This document shows positions 62,952 through 64,000 of a stretch of DNA of 64,000 nucleotides, piece after piece; positions within the stretch are counted from its first letter, which is position 1; each line of letters opens with the position of its first letter. Under the pieces are notes generated by a model that worked only from the letters and a program-made list of their open reading frames with translations, was not told the DNA's origin and made no database searches. Origin of the DNA: RUG14199 sp964629225. Lineage in GTDB: Bacteria > Bacillota > Clostridia > Oscillospirales > CAG-272. The position numbers and the translations under genes were made by a program. The stretch covers positions 1 through 64,000 of the forward strand of contig CAZVQC010000008.1 of the NCBI GenBank assembly GCA_964629225.1, in the 5' to 3' direction.

Positions 62952-63710
62952 ATGAAAGTACTCAAAGTAATACGCAGCGTGTTCGTGTGGATATTCATTG
63001 CCCTTGCTGTGGCAATGATGGTATTTACCATAGTATCTGCCGCTACCTTTGACAAAGCAGACCGCAATATTTTCGGCTACAAGGCGTTCATCGTCCTGTC
63101 GGACTCCATGAAAGCCACCGATTTCGATGCGGGAGACTTGGTTCTTGTCAAAGACGTTGATCCCGCCACTCTCAAGGAAGGCGACATCATCTCCTACACG
63201 TCACAAAATACCGAAAACTTCGGTGAGACGGTAACGCATAAGATCCGTACCCTCACTACAGACGCAAACGGCGAGCCCGGATTCGTCACCTACGGTACTA
63301 CCACCGGCAAGGATGACGCTACCGTGGTCACCTACCCTTACGTTCTCGGAAAATACCAAATGAGTATCCCGAAGGTGGGAACGTTCTTCCAGTTCCTTAA
63401 GACGACTCCGGGTTACATAGTTTGTATCTTGATACCGTTCCTCGTTCTGATCCTCGTGGAAGGCATCCATTGCATCAGCCTCTTCCGCAAGTACAAAGCG
63501 GAACAGCAGGCAGAACTGAAAGCAGAAAGAGACAAGATCGAAGAAGAACGGGCAGAAACCCAGCGCATGATGCAGGAGCTGCTTGAAATGAAAGCAAAAA
63601 TGGAAGGTGCTCCCGCATCAGAACCCGCCGCAGTCCCACAAGGCTCCACCGAGCCGAAGGCGGACACCGAAGCGGCACCCGAAACTGCCGATACCGGTGA
63701 AACCGATTGA
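62952..63710 (+). CDS. sipW: SipW-type signal peptidase I
   Basis: 252 residues, with GAGGAG upstream. An N-terminal membrane helix, then the catalytic serine in VLSDSMKATDFDAGDLVLVK and the ER-type catalytic histidine in GETVTHKIRTL (Lys in the bacterial P-type enzymes). A second helix lies near 150-172 (GYIVCILIPFLVLILVEGI). A C-terminal coiled coil (KAEQQAELKAERDKIEEERAETQRMMQELLEMKAKMEG) and a proline/alanine/glutamate tail are extra to the usual ~190 residues. It matures the TasA-like protein. Confidence 0.92.
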   Translation: MKVLKVIRSVFVWIFIALAVAMMVFTIVSAATFDKADRNIFGYKAFIVLSDSMKATDFDAGDLVLVKDVDPATLKEGDIISYTSQNTENFGETVTHKIRTLTTDANGEPGFVTYGTTTGKDDATVVTYPYVLGKYQMSIPKVGTFFQFLKTTPGYIVCILIPFLVLILVEGIHCISLFRKYKAEQQAELKAERDKIEEERAETQRMMQELLEMKAKMEGAPASEPAAVPQGSTEPKADTEAAPETADTGETD

Positions 63711-63718
63711 CCCGGATA

Positions 63719-63750
63719 CCGTGTCCTCTCTTCCTCTTATTAGGACACGG
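63719..63750 (+). terminator. Hairpin at the end of the sipW operon
   Basis: CCGTGTCCT (63719-63727) pairs with AGGACACGG (63742-63750) around a pyrimidine-rich loop. There is no T run, so termination is uncertain. It opens the array that follows. Confidence 0.55.
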
Positions 63751-63766
63751 CATCTCCGCCCACAAC

Positions 63767-63950
63767 GCTCCTCATCTCTTCAGGGAGCAGGGCGGTAGCG
63801 GATCACCTCCTCATCTCTTCAGGGAGGCCCGCTTGGTGGCCCAAGCTTCCTCTTCTCTTCAGGGAAGCCGGCCGGCGCATTGTCTCCTCCTCTCTTCAGG
63901 GAGACGCGCATCACCGATATCCCCCCGCCCCGTCCCCTCATCAGACGGGG
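63767..63950 (+). repeat. Tandem array of small hairpins with covarying stems and a constant loop
   Basis: Four units share the 12-nt loop TC(A/T/C)TCTCTTCAG flanked by GCTCC/GGAGC (63767-63788), CCTCC/GGAGG (63806-63827), GCTTCC/GGAAGC (63845-63868) and GTCTCC/GGAGAC (63882-63905). Spacing is 39, 40 and 37 bp. The stems change together while the loop stays the same. A fifth hairpin CCCCGTC/GACGGGG (63928-63950) with loop CCCTCATCA follows. Not coding (spacing is not a multiple of three). Function unknown. Confidence 0.75.
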
Positions 63951-63970
63951 CAACCGGGGAGGATGATGAA

Positions 63971-64000
63971 GTGGATCTGCCGATCGGCAGTGAAAAAAGC
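63971..64000 (+). CDS. Start of a further gene, cut by the window edge
   Basis: A GGGGAGG at 63956-63962 precedes possible starts: GTG at 63971 at ideal distance, or ATG at 63963/63966 too close. A perfect palindrome CTGCCGATCGGCAG (63975-63988) overlaps the beginning, so this could also be a regulatory hairpin. Identity cannot be judged. Confidence 0.25.
   Translation, partial: MDLPIGSEKS

Noticed and set aside
63767..63905. CRISPR array
   Set aside because: Units are short (20 nt) with 17-20 nt between them, stems differ between units, and no cas gene is present. The pattern is that of covarying hairpins.

Overview
The window looks like a chromosomal segment of a Gram-positive Clostridia-type bacterium (Bacillota) of roughly 50% GC. 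Evidence for this: a FMN riboswitch, a T-box leader, a CIRCE element, a Bce-type sensor/ABC module, SipW-type secretion, mini-ribonuclease III, many TTGACA-17-TATAAT-like promoters and strong GGAGG ribosome sites with frequent TTG/GTG starts. The species cannot be named from sequence alone.

Layout: (1) 1-1000, a tRNA-Pro gene and a decayed IS3-type element. (2) 1.1-8.9 kb, an unknown membrane protein with a lipoprotein cyclophilin, an EamA transporter, and an operon of amidohydrolase, sugar isomerase-like protein and orphan solute-binding lipoprotein. (3) 8.9-15.5 kb, a complete F-type ATP synthase operon (I-a-c-b-delta-alpha-gamma-beta-epsilon) with an unusually short delta subunit, followed by a decayed low-complexity gene. 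(4) 16.2-25.4 kb, a HAD phosphatase, a FMN-riboswitch-controlled RibU-like riboflavin transporter, a split ThrE-type exporter, a MacB-like ABC fusion behind an operator palindrome, and valS behind a T-box. (5) 25.4-29.3 kb, a MarR-DUF1538-double-PII operon and an RpiB-type isomerase. (6) 29.4-36.2 kb, an acyltransferase broken at a homopolymer, a SorE-like dehydrogenase with trpS, and a phosphatidylethanolamine operon (PAP2, flippase-like protein, pssA, psd). (7) 36.3-44.5 kb, a MoxR-DUF58-transglutaminase-mrnC-hom operon. (8) 44.6-50.1 kb, a Bce-like two-component/ABC module ending in a tiny membrane protein, then rubrerythrin. (9) 50.1-58.1 kb, CIRCE-controlled clpB, a YwlG-family protein, and a Feo ferrous-iron operon with four copies of a 6-4-6 palindrome resembling DtxR/IdeR boxes. 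(10) 58.1-64 kb, an accessory region with a GC-rich anomaly, repeated hairpins around a tyrosine integrase, and an operon of TetR regulator, anchored surface protein, TasA/camelysin-like protein, zinc-ribbon protein and SipW signal peptidase, followed by a tandem array of hairpins with covarying stems and a constant loop.

Best candidates for something undescribed: the DUF1538 transporter-like protein paired with a protein made of two PII-like halves (both internally duplicated, translationally coupled, under a MarR regulator), and the hairpin array at 63.77-63.95 kb.
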